Shown: positions 1 through 8,268 of the stretch, in pieces | How positions within the stretch are numbered: position 1 is the first letter of the stretch | Layout: each line of letters begins with the position of its first letter | Source: Burkholderiales bacterium | GTDB lineage: Bacteria > Pseudomonadota > Gammaproteobacteria > Burkholderiales > SG8-39 | Direction of reading: 5' to 3' | Assembly: GCA_020848075.1 (NCBI GenBank) | Contig: JADLAV010000037.1 | Coordinates: 26,072 to 90,071 of the forward strand | Length of the DNA: 64,000 nt | Notes under the pieces: generated by a model | Told to the model about the DNA's origin: nothing | Seen by the model: the letters and a program-made list of their open reading frames with translations, nothing else | Database searches by the model: none | Made by a program: the position numbers and the translations under genes

Positions 1-908
1 TAGGCCACCAGCCACGGCGTGCGCACCGCGCGCGCGGGCAACCCGGCAACGCTGGTGAAGGTCACGATGTCCTCGGGCTTCGCCTCGGCCAGCACGCGCT
101 TGAAGTTCACGTGCGCGTCGGCCTCCTCGGTCACCGCGAACGCCGTCCCGAGCTGGACCGCTGCGGCGCCGAGCGCAAGCATCTCTCGCATGTCTGCGTG
201 CGAGCCGATGCCGCCGGCAACGACGATCGGCATACGCTCGCGCGCGATGCCGAGCTCGTCCAGCGATGCGTGAACCCCCTTGATTACAGTCGCGAAGTCG
301 AAGCGGGGGTCCGCGACGTCCGCGACGCTCGCGGCACCGAGGTGCCCACCCGCGCGGGCGGGATGCTCGATCACGACCGCATCGGCCAGCCGCCCCTTGC
401 GCAGCCACTTCTTCAACACTACGCCGACGCCACGAGCGTCCGAGAGAATCGGGATGAGCGCGACGTGCGGGTAATCGGCGGTGAGCTCGGGCAGATCCAG
501 CGGTAGGCCGGCACCCACGACGATCGCCTGTGCCCCGCTCGCGCAGGCTTGGCGCACGTAGTCCGCATACTGTGAGACGGCGCGCATGACGTTCACCGCT
601 ACGAGGCCGCGCCCCTCGGCGAGCGCGAGCGCGGCGCGCACCTCGCGGTCAAGCGCCTCCAGATTGGCCGCATCGATCGCCTGTCTGTCGCGCTTGCTTT
701 CGGTACGCTCCATCAGATCTGCGTGATGACGCCGCAGGTCGACGCTCGAGATCGTGCCCACGGCGCCCAGCCAGGCAACGCTGCCGGCGAGTCGGTGCGC
801 TGAGACGCCGACACCCATCCCGCCCTGGACGACCGGCAGGAGCGCGCGTCCGCGGATGCGGAGTGGGGGAAAGTCCGAGGGGAGCAAGCGGACGTCGGCG
901 GGAATCAA
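1..908 (-). CDS. Nitronate monooxygenase / 2-nitropropane dioxygenase family protein, 3' end cut by the window edge
   Basis: This reading frame is open at the left edge and so is missing from the ORF track. I translated it from the reverse complement. It reads PVVQGGMGVGVSAHRLAG near the N-terminus, then IVVAGGIGSHADMREMLAL and AAAVQLGTAFAVTEEADAH, which is the FMN TIM-barrel of the nitronate monooxygenase (NPD) family. Known members oxidise alkyl nitronates using FMN, and many homologues act on unknown substrates. The start is unclear: no ATG sits before the conserved PPLRIRG segment, and the TTG at 908 is only the best of poor options, with no good Shine-Dalgarno. It is probably not part of the paaK transcript, because a repeat-bearing gap of 300 bases separates the two. 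Family confident, substrate unknown. Confidence 0.8.
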   Translation of the reverse strand, partial: MIPADVRLLPSDFPPLRIRGRALLPVVQGGMGVGVSAHRLAGSVAWLGAVGTISSVDLRRHHADLMERTESKRDRQAIDAANLEALDREVRAALALAEGRGLVAVNVMRAVSQYADYVRQACASGAQAIVVGAGLPLDLPELTADYPHVALIPILSDARGVGVVLKKWLRKGRLADAVVIEHPARAGGHLGAASVADVADPRFDFATVIKGVHASLDELGIARERMPIVVAGGIGSHADMREMLALGAAAVQLGTAFAVTEEADAHVNFKRVLAEAKPEDIVTFTSVAGLPARAVRTPWLVA

Positions 909-1003
909 TCGCGCACAGTGCGCGCCGGCCGGCGCGGGCGCCTTGATACAGATTAAGTTGACGCGCCCCCCGGGCGTCCGAGCCATCCCCTCTTCTTCGA
1001 CGA

Positions 1004-1160
1004 GTGTCACGCGAAGCGTGACGGGGCGGTGTTCTGCCTGGGCTTGCGTGGTTCTTCGCAGATCCACTCCTTTTCAAGGGGTGCCGGCGCAGCCGGCGGG
1101 GTGGTTGCGGCGCCGGCAGAATGCAGCACCACCCCGTCACGCTTCGCGTGACACCCCTCC
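1004..1160. repeat. Dispersed palindromic repeat, copy 1, flanked by long inverted arms
   Basis: This is the 302-base gap between the nitronate monooxygenase and paaK. It has two inverted arms, about 1004-1037 and 1115-1154. Each contains the small hairpin GTCACGCGAAGCGTGAC. Between and overlapping them, 1066-1160 closely matches 63803-63897 near the other end of the window (shared cores TTTTCAAGG and GTGCCGGCGCAGC, then GGCGGGGTGGTTGCG). Nothing here looks coding. It resembles a REP/MITE-like intergenic element. Confidence 0.75.
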
Positions 1161-1209
1161 TCGCGGAGGAGGGGAAAGAGCCTTGCGGCACCAGAAGCCC
1201 GCCGCGTGC

Positions 1210-2526
1210 TTACTTCGGCCGCCGATCGACCACGCGCTTCGCCTTGCCGATCGAGCGCTCGATTTCTCCGGTCGGACGCACCTTCACGTGGACGGTGACA
1301 CCGACCATCGACTTGACGTGGTGCTGGAGCTCGCGTGCGGCCGCATCGCGCACCGCCTGGTCGGCATGCGCGAACTCCGGCCTCATCTCCACCAGGACGT
1401 CGAGCTGATCGAGATGGCGGTCGTTGCGCCACAGCTCGAGCTGGTAATGCGCGCCGAGGCGTGGCTGGCGGAACAGGATCTCCTCGATCTGGCTCGGAAA
1501 GACGTTCACCCCGCGGATGATCAGCATGTCGTCGGAGCGGCCGGCGACCTTGGCCATCCGTCGCATCGCCGGCCGCGCGGTGCCGGGCAGGAGCCGCGTG
1601 AGATCACGCGTGCGGTAGCGGACGACCGGCATCGCCTCCCGGGTGAGCGAGGTGAAGACGAGTTCGCCCGGCTCGCCGTCGGGCACCGGCGTCCCGGTCT
1701 CGGGGTCGATCACTTCCGGGTAGAAGTGGTCCTCCCAGATGTGCGGGCCGTCCTTCGTCTCGGCGCACTCGCACGCCACGCCCGGTCCCATCACCTCGGA
1801 GAGTCCGTACAGATCGATCGCGGACAGCCCGAAGCGATCCTCGATCTCGCGCCGCATCTCGTTCGTCCAGGGCTCGGCCCCGAGAATCGCGACGCGCAGG
1901 CGCGTCGATCGGCTGTCGACGCCGAGGCGGTCGAACTCCTCGGCGAGCGCGAGCAGATACGAGGGCGTCGTGGTGATGACGGTCGCGCCGAAGTCCATCA
2001 GGAGCTGAACCTGTCGCTCGCTCTGGCCGCCCGCAATCGGCACGACCGCCATGCCGAGGCGCTCGGCCCCGTAGTGGTATCCGAGCCCGCCGGTGAAGAG
2101 CCCGTACCCGAGCGCGTTGTGACAGATGTCGGTCGCGCGCCCGCCGGCGGCATAGATCGAGCGCGCCATGACCTCCGACCACGTGTCGATGTCGCGCTGC
2201 GTGTAGCCGACGACGGTGGGCCTGCCCGTGGTACCGCTCGATGCGTGCACCCGGACCACCTCGTGCATCGGCACGGCGAACATGCCGAAGGGGTAGTTCG
2301 CCCGCAGATCCTGCTTCGACGTGAACGGAAATCGCGCGAGATCGGCCAGGGACTCGAGGTCCTCCGGGCGGACGCCCGCGGCCTCGAACTTGGCCCGGTA
2401 GTGCGGAACGTTGGCGAAGGCGTGTTCGAGGGTCGCCCGGAGCCGCTCGAGCTGCAGGGCGGCCAGCTCATCCCGGCTGGCGGTTTCGATCGGGTCTCTC
2501 GAGGCGAATCGCGCTGGCAGGCCCAT
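1210..2526 (-). CDS. paaK: Phenylacetate-CoA ligase
   Basis: AMP-forming ligase making phenylacetyl-CoA from phenylacetate, ATP and CoA in the cytoplasm (EC 6.2.1.30 family). The N-terminal DPIETASRDELAALQLERL, the P-loop HASSGTTGRPTVVGYT, the adenylate motif DLYGLSEVMGPGVACE and the C-terminal RSDDMLIIRGVNVFPSQIEE are all typical PaaK. The ORF track starts at a TTG (2565). I prefer the ATG at 2526, which gives 438 residues, the usual family length. The gene is divergent from the thioesterase-padBCD operon, whose enzyme uses phenylacetyl-CoA, so it should supply that substrate. Related aryl-acid ligases are hard to exclude from sequence alone. Confidence 0.9.
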   Translation of the reverse strand: MGLPARFASRDPIETASRDELAALQLERLRATLEHAFANVPHYRAKFEAAGVRPEDLESLADLARFPFTSKQDLRANYPFGMFAVPMHEVVRVHASSGTTGRPTVVGYTQRDIDTWSEVMARSIYAAGGRATDICHNALGYGLFTGGLGYHYGAERLGMAVVPIAGGQSERQVQLLMDFGATVITTTPSYLLALAEEFDRLGVDSRSTRLRVAILGAEPWTNEMRREIEDRFGLSAIDLYGLSEVMGPGVACECAETKDGPHIWEDHFYPEVIDPETGTPVPDGEPGELVFTSLTREAMPVVRYRTRDLTRLLPGTARPAMRRMAKVAGRSDDMLIIRGVNVFPSQIEEILFRQPRLGAHYQLELWRNDRHLDQLDVLVEMRPEFAHADQAVRDAAARELQHHVKSMVGVTVHVKVRPTGEIERSIGKAKRVVDRRPK

Positions 2527-2694
2527 CTCTGTCGGTTCCCCCGTTCCACGTGCTGCGATCTGCAACGCGCCGAGCGACGCCGTGCGTCGTCAGCGCCGCG
2601 GCCGGCGCCGCGATGAAGGCCGCGAACGGGCGCATCCTACATTCGGGCCGAGCCCTCTGCCCGTTGCCCGCATCAAACGTACGGCCATTTCGGC

Positions 2695-2722
2695 TTGGCC
2701 AATGTGATGCAACCAATGTGAT
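2695..2722 (+). promoter_or_regulatory. Possible sigma-54 -24/-12 element with a duplicated CCAATGTGAT box, upstream of the pad operon
   Basis: The 343-base gap between paaK and the thioesterase gene holds TTGGCCAATGTGATGCAA, with GG and GC ten bases apart as in -24/-12 promoters. The match is imperfect (CA for AC, ATGC for TTGC). The decamer CCAATGTGAT occurs at 2699 and again at 2713, a 14-base direct repeat that could instead be an activator site. I see no clear sigma-70 pair and nothing coding in the rest of the gap. Confidence 0.35.
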
Positions 2723-2869
2723 ACAGAATCTGTTACCATGATCGCTCTGTTTGAATCACGACTTGCGCGGTGCTGCGCATCGGCGCGCTGCGGCCATCGT
2801 GCATACTTCATCGATCATCATGGCCACCGGCAGTCGAGGTGGCGCGGACCACGGATGGAGGAATGAAGG

Positions 2870-3274
2870 ATGAAGTCTGGCCTCGCAGTCGGCACCACCG
2901 CAACGCGCCAAGTCCTCATCGACCGGCCGCGTACCGTCGACTTTCTCGGCGAGAACCTGCGCGTCTACGCGACCCCCGAGCTCGTGCGCGATTTCGAGAT
3001 CGCGTGCCGCGAGTTCCTGCTCCAGTACTGCGAGCCCGGCGAGGACTCGGTCGGGACCGGGATCGGCGTGACGCACGGCGGCGCGACGTTGCTCGGCGCG
3101 ACAGTCGAGATCACCATCACGGTGAAGGCGGTCGACGGCCGGCGCGTGACCTTCGATCTCGTCGCGCGCGACCAGGCGGAGGAGGTATCGCGCGGCGAGC
3201 ACGGCCGCTTCATCGTCGAGGTCGAGAAGCTGCGCGCGCGCGTGGCCGCGAAGGCGCAGAAATCCGCGGGCTAG
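2870..3274 (+). CDS. FlK-like hotdog-fold acyl-CoA thioesterase
   Basis: A 134-residue single-domain protein. VGTGIGVTHGGATLLGATV followed by VDGRRVTFDLVARD and GEHGRFIV matches the hotdog family of fluoroacetyl-CoA thioesterase FlK and its many uncharacterised relatives, which hydrolyse small or activated acyl-CoAs. An ATG at 2870 is preceded by GGAGGAATGAAGG. It lies 40 bases before padB and is very likely co-transcribed. PadBCD yields phenylglyoxylate plus free CoA, so a thioesterase here could release a phenylglyoxylyl-CoA intermediate or clear a dead-end CoA ester. That role is inferred from position; the family call is firmer. Confidence 0.75.
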   Translation: MKSGLAVGTTATRQVLIDRPRTVDFLGENLRVYATPELVRDFEIACREFLLQYCEPGEDSVGTGIGVTHGGATLLGATVEITITVKAVDGRRVTFDLVARDQAEEVSRGEHGRFIVEVEKLRARVAAKAQKSAG

Positions 3275-3314
3275 CCGAGGCCTGCGGTCCCCTTCCACCC
3301 TGACGGAGGCGCCG

Positions 3315-6032
3315 ATGGCGGCCGATGTCCGCAAGGTTCCAGAGTACTGCTACCAGTGCGTCGCCGGGCCCGACCTCTTGCAGGTCAAGGTCGAGAACGG
3401 CGTCGCCACCGAGGTCGAGCCGAACTTCCGCGCTGCGGAAGTGCACCCGGGCGGGGGCAAGTGCTGCGTCAAGGCGTATGGGCTGGTGCAGAAGACATAC
3501 AACCCGAACCGGCTCCTCACTCCCATGAAGCGCACCAACCCGCAGAAGGGGCGCGAGCACGATCCGAAGTTCGTGCCGATCTCGTGGGACGAGGCGTTCG
3601 ACCTCGTTGCGGGAAAGCTGAACGAGCTGCGTGCGAAGGGGCTCCTCGACGAGGTCGGCTATCCGCGCATTGCCGCGAGCTTCGGCGGCGGCGGCACGCC
3701 GACCTACTACATGGGCACTTTCCCGGCGTTTCTCTCGGCCTGGGGACCGGTGGACTTCAGCTTCGGCAGCGGGCAGGGCGTCAAGTGCTACCACTCCGAG
3801 CATCTCTACGGCGAGCTCTGGCATCGCGCGTTCACCGTGTGCGCGGACACCCCGACCACGCGCTACGTGCTCTCGCTCGGCGCGAACACCGAGGCCTCGG
3901 GCGGGGTGGTCGCCGCGTGGCGCCACGCCGAGGGGCGCATGAATCGCCACCTGAAGCGCGTGCAGGTCGAGCCGCACCTCTCGATCACCGGCGCGTGCTC
4001 GGCAGAGTGGGTGCCGATCCGGCCGAAGACCGACCCGGCGTTCCTGTTCGGCATCATTCACGTGCTGCTGCACCGGCACCCGCGCGAGGCGCTCGACGTG
4101 CCGTTCCTCAAGGACCACACCGGGTCGCCGTATCTCGTCGGCCCCCACGGCTACTACCTGCGCGAGCCGCAGACGCAGAAGCCGCTGCTGTGGGATCTCC
4201 GCCGCAACGCGGCGGTGCCGTTCGATGCGCCGGACACCGACCCGGCGCTCGAAGGCGAGTTCACGCTCGACGCGCTGGAGCTCGGGGCCGACGGGGAGAC
4301 CTGGAACCATACCGGCGTACGCGCCGAGACCGCGTTCGCGAAGCTCGTCAGGCACATGGCGCAGTACACGCCCGAGTGGGCCGACAAGGTCTGCGACATC
4401 CGCCCGGGCACGGTCCAGCGCATCGCGGACGAATTCCTCGCGCACGCCCAGGTCGGCGCGACGGTCGACATCGACGGCGAGACGCTGCCGCTCCGTCCGG
4501 TCGCGATCACGCTCGGCAAGACGGTGACGAACGGCTGGGGCGGCTACGAGAGCTGCTGGGGGCGCACCCTCCTCGCTTGCCTCGTCGGCGCCCTCGAGGT
4601 GCCGGGCGGCACGCTCGGTACGACGGTGCGGCTGAATCGGCCGGCGACTTCGCGGCAGGCGAGCGTGCGGAAGGGGCGCGACGGGTTCATGGAATACCCG
4701 ATGAACCCCACGGACAAGGCGCACTGGGCCGAGCGGCCGACCGTGCGGAACGCCTACTCGACCCTCGTTCCGCTCTCGGCGAACTCCCCGTGGAGCAACG
4801 CGCTCGGGCCGACGCATCTTGCATGGCTCTTCCGCGACGGCTCGCCGGAGCACTGGCCCGAGGTCACGCCGCCCGACCTCTGGTTCGTCTATCGGACGAA
4901 CCCGACGATCTCGTTCTGGGACACCGCGGCAATTGCCCGCCGCATCGCCAAGTTTCCGTTCATCGTGGCCTTCGCCTACACGATCGACGAGACCAACTGG
5001 ATGGCCGACGTGCTGTTGCCGGAAGCGACGGATCTCGAGAGCATGCAGCTCATCCGCATCGGCGGCACGAAGTTCGTCGAGCAGTTCTGGGACCATGAGG
5101 GCTTCGCGCTGCGGCAGCCGGCGGTGGCTCCGCAGGGCGAGGCGCGCGACTTCACCGACATCGCCACCGAGCTCGCGGCGCGCACCGGGTTGCTGGAGAA
5201 GTACAACCGCGCGATCAACCGCGGCGCCGCATGCGCACCGCTCTCCGGCGAAGGCTACGACTTCCAGCTCGCGATCGATTGCAAGCACACCTCCGAGGAG
5301 ATTTGGGACCGCGTTTGCCGGGCGGCGAGCGCGGAGGTGACCGGCGGCGCGGCGACCGACGGGCTCGACTGGTTCCGCGCAAACGGCTATCGGACCCGGC
5401 CGATCTCACGGCGCATCTGGTACCTCTTCCTGGAGCTGCGCAAGCAGGGCATCCGCTTCGAGATGCCGTTCCAGGAGCGGCTCCTCCGCCATGGCGTCGA
5501 GCTCGGCAACCGCCTGCACGAGCACGGCATCAAATGGTGGGACACCCAGCTCGGCGAGTACCAGGCGCTGCCGGCCTGCAAGGATTTCCCGGGGATCTGG
5601 GAGAAGGACGCAGCGCTGCATGCGAAAGGCGCGGAGTACCCGTTCTGGCTGGTGACGACGCGCTCGATGCAGTACGTATGGGGCGGCAACGCCGGCATCC
5701 AGCTGATGGACGAGGTCTCGCGCAACATGCGCGGCCACGGCGGCGTCGTGATCAACACGCGGACGGCCGAGCGGCTCGGCATCGCCGAAGGCGACCTCGT
5801 CGAGGTCCGCTCCTACCTGCACGACACGCAGGGGCCGGCGATCCTGCGCGAGGGCATCCGTCCCGACACGCTGCTGATGATCGGGCAGTTCGACCACTGG
5901 GCGACGCCCTACGCCAAGGACATGAAGGCGCCGAGCATGAACTCGCTGGTGCCGATGTCGATCGATCTCACCGACGCGACCGGCTCGGCCGCGGACCTGG
6001 TGCGCGTCTCCGTGCGGAAGATCGCCGCATGA
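3315..6032 (+). CDS. padB: Phenylacetyl-CoA:acceptor oxidoreductase, molybdopterin catalytic subunit
   Basis: A 905-residue DMSO-reductase-family protein. It starts YCYQCVAGPDLLQVKVENG, the Fe-S/molybdopterin entry region, with VPISWDEAFDLVAGKL, TLGKTVTNGWGGYESCWGR and a C-terminal pterin-binding region. There is no twin-arginine signal, as expected for an enzyme acting on a cytosolic CoA ester. With the four-cluster and NrfD-type subunits directly downstream, it matches PadB, which with PadCD performs the four-electron alpha-oxidation of phenylacetyl-CoA to phenylglyoxylate, passing electrons to quinone. Odd point: beside C12, C15 and the CC pair near residue 50, the usual third cysteine of the CxxCxxxC pattern is not seen. 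A different aryl-CoA substrate is possible. Confidence 0.87.
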   Translation: MAADVRKVPEYCYQCVAGPDLLQVKVENGVATEVEPNFRAAEVHPGGGKCCVKAYGLVQKTYNPNRLLTPMKRTNPQKGREHDPKFVPISWDEAFDLVAGKLNELRAKGLLDEVGYPRIAASFGGGGTPTYYMGTFPAFLSAWGPVDFSFGSGQGVKCYHSEHLYGELWHRAFTVCADTPTTRYVLSLGANTEASGGVVAAWRHAEGRMNRHLKRVQVEPHLSITGACSAEWVPIRPKTDPAFLFGIIHVLLHRHPREALDVPFLKDHTGSPYLVGPHGYYLREPQTQKPLLWDLRRNAAVPFDAPDTDPALEGEFTLDALELGADGETWNHTGVRAETAFAKLVRHMAQYTPEWADKVCDIRPGTVQRIADEFLAHAQVGATVDIDGETLPLRPVAITLGKTVTNGWGGYESCWGRTLLACLVGALEVPGGTLGTTVRLNRPATSRQASVRKGRDGFMEYPMNPTDKAHWAERPTVRNAYSTLVPLSANSPWSNALGPTHLAWLFRDGSPEHWPEVTPPDLWFVYRTNPTISFWDTAAIARRIAKFPFIVAFAYTIDETNWMADVLLPEATDLESMQLIRIGGTKFVEQFWDHEGFALRQPAVAPQGEARDFTDIATELAARTGLLEKYNRAINRGAACAPLSGEGYDFQLAIDCKHTSEEIWDRVCRAASAEVTGGAATDGLDWFRANGYRTRPISRRIWYLFLELRKQGIRFEMPFQERLLRHGVELGNRLHEHGIKWWDTQLGEYQALPACKDFPGIWEKDAALHAKGAEYPFWLVTTRSMQYVWGGNAGIQLMDEVSRNMRGHGGVVINTRTAERLGIAEGDLVEVRSYLHDTQGPAILREGIRPDTLLMIGQFDHWATPYAKDMKAPSMNSLVPMSIDLTDATGSAADLVRVSVRKIAA

Positions 6033-6676
6033 CGCGCTGGGCGATGGCCATCGACCTGCGCGCTTGCGTGGGCTGCCAGACATGCACGACGGCGTGCCGG
6101 CACACCAACGCCACGCCGCCCGGGGTGCAGTGGCGCAAGGTGCTCGACCTCGAGCAGGGCGAGTTCCCGGACGTCAAGCGAACCTTCGTGCCGGTCGGCT
6201 GCATGCACTGCGCCGACCCGCCGTGCATGCACGTCTGCCCCTCGACCGCGACCAAGCAGCGGGCCGACGGCATCGTCACGATCGACTACGATCTCTGCAT
6301 CGGCTGCGGCTATTGCGCCGTGGCCTGCCCGTACCAGGCGCGCCACATCGTGCACGAGCGCGAGTTCGCGTACGCCGACGGCCCGACCAAGTCCGAGGAG
6401 GCGCGCTTCGACGAGAAGCGCATGTCGGTGGCGACCAAGTGCACGTGGTGCGTCGACCGCATCGACAGCGGACTCGCCAAGGGGCTCAAGCCCGGCGTCG
6501 ATCCGGACGCGACGCCCGCCTGCGTGAACTCCTGCATCGCGAACGCTTACACGTTCGGCGATCTCGACGATCCGCAGAGCAACGTCTCGCAGAAGGTGCG
6601 CGGGACGACGTGGTTCCGGATGCACGAGGAGCTCGGCACCGATCCGCACATCTTCTACGTCTGGGACGAGAAATGA
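6029..6676 (+). CDS. padC: Phenylacetyl-CoA:acceptor oxidoreductase, four-cluster Fe-S subunit
   Basis: A 215-residue DmsB/NrfC-type electron-transfer subunit. Four cysteine groups are visible in order: ACVGCQTCTTACRHTN, GCMHCADPPCMHVCP, LCIGCGYCAVACPY, and CTWC with CVNSC near the C-terminus. This is enough for four [4Fe-4S] clusters. It would carry electrons from the molybdopterin subunit to the membrane subunit. Its ATG overlaps the padB stop (ATGA) and its own stop overlaps padD, so translation is coupled. Confidence 0.88.
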   Translation: MTRWAMAIDLRACVGCQTCTTACRHTNATPPGVQWRKVLDLEQGEFPDVKRTFVPVGCMHCADPPCMHVCPSTATKQRADGIVTIDYDLCIGCGYCAVACPYQARHIVHEREFAYADGPTKSEEARFDEKRMSVATKCTWCVDRIDSGLAKGLKPGVDPDATPACVNSCIANAYTFGDLDDPQSNVSQKVRGTTWFRMHEELGTDPHIFYVWDEK

Positions 6677-7569
6677 ACCGGAACCAGCCCGCGAGCGTCA
6701 AGCCCTGGCACCAGACCAACTGGGACTGGCGCGCGGCGCTCAATTTCATCTGCGGCGGCACCGGGACCGGGCTGCTCGTCGCCGCGGCGCTGTTCGGCGG
6801 CGCAGCCTATCCCTGGCTCGCGCTCGTGGCACTCGCGTTCGTCGGCTTCGGGCTGTTCTGGGTGTGGATGGAGATCGGCAAGCCGTGGCGGGCGATCAAC
6901 GTCTTCTTCCATCCGCACACGTCCTGGATGACGCGCGAATCGATCGTCGCGGGCCCGCTGTTTCTCGCGGCGCTCGCAGCCGCCGCGACCGGGAAGGGAT
7001 GGCTCATCGTGCTGGCGGCGCTGCTCGCGCTGGCGTTCCTCTACTGCCAGGGCCGCATCCTGAAGGCGTCCAAGGGGATCCCCGCGTGGCGCGCGCCCGC
7101 GATCGTCCCGCTCGTGATCGCCACCGGCCTCACCGAGGGCATGGGCGTCGCGGCGGCGGCACTCGCCGCAGCCGGCGGTCTCGCAGACCGCACGCCGATC
7201 ATCGTGCTCGTCGTGCTGCTCGTTGCGCGCGAGATCGCGTGGCGCCGCTACCGGAGCGCGCTCGCGGCGAGCGGCGCGCCGAGGGGCACGCTCGACGTGC
7301 TCGGACGCATGCATCGGCCGTTCAGCGTTGCCGGTAACTGGGCGCCGGCCCTGTTGCTCGCCGCGTCGCTGCTCGTGCAGAGCGGCGCGGGCGGACTCAC
7401 GATCATTGCCGGCGCCGCTGCAGCGCTCTTCGGCTGGTACGCGAAGTTCACCATCGTCGCGCGAGCGGCCTTCAACCAGGGTTTCGCGTTGCCGGTGCTG
7501 CCGATTCGCGGGAAGGGCGAGCGTGTGCCGGGAGCGAAACCCGGCTGGCAGAAGCCCGCAGGCGGTTGA
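6673..7569 (+). CDS. padD: Phenylacetyl-CoA:acceptor oxidoreductase, membrane anchor / quinone subunit
   Basis: A 298-residue DmsC/NrfD-like integral membrane protein with roughly eight hydrophobic helices, for example LLVAAALFGGAAYPWLALVA and APALLLAASLLVQSGAGG. WHQTNWDWRAALNFICGGTG at the N-terminus and TSWMTRESIVAGP are typical of this anchor family. It should hand electrons to the quinone pool. Start and stop are tightly coupled to padC (ATGA overlap). The last 15 residues are a basic cytosolic tail. The operon seems to end here: 195 bases and an FNR-like box precede the next gene. Confidence 0.85.
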   Translation: MNRNQPASVKPWHQTNWDWRAALNFICGGTGTGLLVAAALFGGAAYPWLALVALAFVGFGLFWVWMEIGKPWRAINVFFHPHTSWMTRESIVAGPLFLAALAAAATGKGWLIVLAALLALAFLYCQGRILKASKGIPAWRAPAIVPLVIATGLTEGMGVAAAALAAAGGLADRTPIIVLVVLLVAREIAWRRYRSALAASGAPRGTLDVLGRMHRPFSVAGNWAPALLLAASLLVQSGAGGLTIIAGAAAALFGWYAKFTIVARAAFNQGFALPVLPIRGKGERVPGAKPGWQKPAGG

Positions 7570-7618
7570 TGGGCAATTCCCTCGCCGTGCTGCGCTGCGG
7601 TCTCGCGTCGCAGGCGCT

Positions 7619-7632
7619 TTGATCTCGATCAC
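7619..7632 (+). promoter_or_regulatory. FNR/ANR-type box upstream of the hemerythrin gene
   Basis: TTGATCTCGATCAC matches TTGAT-N4-ATCAA at nine of ten defined bases. It sits 133 bases before the hemerythrin start in the intergenic gap. This suggests oxygen- or NO-responsive control of the hemerythrin and NnrS-like pair. Confidence 0.5.
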
Positions 7633-7764
7633 GATGCGAAATGCGAGTGTGGGGAGTGTCCACGTCGCGTCAAGCGACGTTTAAGATTCATCAAAGAACC
7701 AGAGGCGGTGCGTCGGAAAGAATCGGCCTGATCGAAGGCCGAGACCCGCACACCGGAGGGCGTA

Positions 7765-8208
7765 ATGGCGAGCATCGAGGAATTCATGGCCCAGCACCAC
7801 AAGGCGTGCGACGCGCGCTTCGCCGAGGCGGAAGCGGCCGCGGGCGGCGGCGACTGGACGGTGGCCGGACGCCTGTTCAAGGCGTTCGAGAAGGAGATGG
7901 CGCACCACTTCGAGATGGAGGAGGCGGTGCTCTTCCCCGCCTTCGAGGAGCGCACAGGCATGGACGGCGGTCCCACTTACATGATGCGCGAGGAGCACGA
8001 GCAGATGCGCCAGATCCTCGCGGCGATGACGGCGGCCGCCGAGGCGCAGGATGCCGACGAGTATCTGGGCCAGGCGGAAACGCTGAACATCCTCATGCAG
8101 CAGCACAACCTCAAGGAAGAGCAGGTGCTCTACCGGATGATGGATCAACAGTTCGGGGGTGAGGCCGACATGCTGCTCGCTCGCTTCGACGAGGTCGGCG
8201 CGGCCTGA
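7765..8208 (+). CDS. Hemerythrin HHE-domain protein
   Basis: A 147-residue four-helix protein. Ligand-like motifs are QHHKACD near residue 11, MAHHFEMEEAVLFPAFEE near 50-65, REEHEQM near 75 and QQHNLKEEQVLYRMMD near 112-125, which together supply the usual His and Glu/Asp set for a di-iron site. Such proteins bind O2 or NO, or buffer iron. An FNR-like box lies upstream and a heme-copper-like membrane protein downstream, so NO or O2 handling beside an anaerobic pathway is plausible. Substrate is not determinable from sequence. Confidence 0.85.
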   Translation: MASIEEFMAQHHKACDARFAEAEAAAGGGDWTVAGRLFKAFEKEMAHHFEMEEAVLFPAFEERTGMDGGPTYMMREEHEQMRQILAAMTAAAEAQDADEYLGQAETLNILMQQHNLKEEQVLYRMMDQQFGGEADMLLARFDEVGAA

Positions 8209-8268
8209 CGCCGGCCTGCACGCGGCGCGCCGTACTCCGCGGGCCGCCCGGCGAGATCTCGGGGGCTC

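Noticed and set aside
754-2616. 620-residue plus-strand ORF
   Set aside because: It is antisense to paaK and the gap; its low-complexity Arg/Ala/His composition is typical of shadow frames in GC-rich DNA.
3210-5288. 692-residue minus-strand ORF
   Set aside because: Shadow of padB on the other strand; no domain recognisable.
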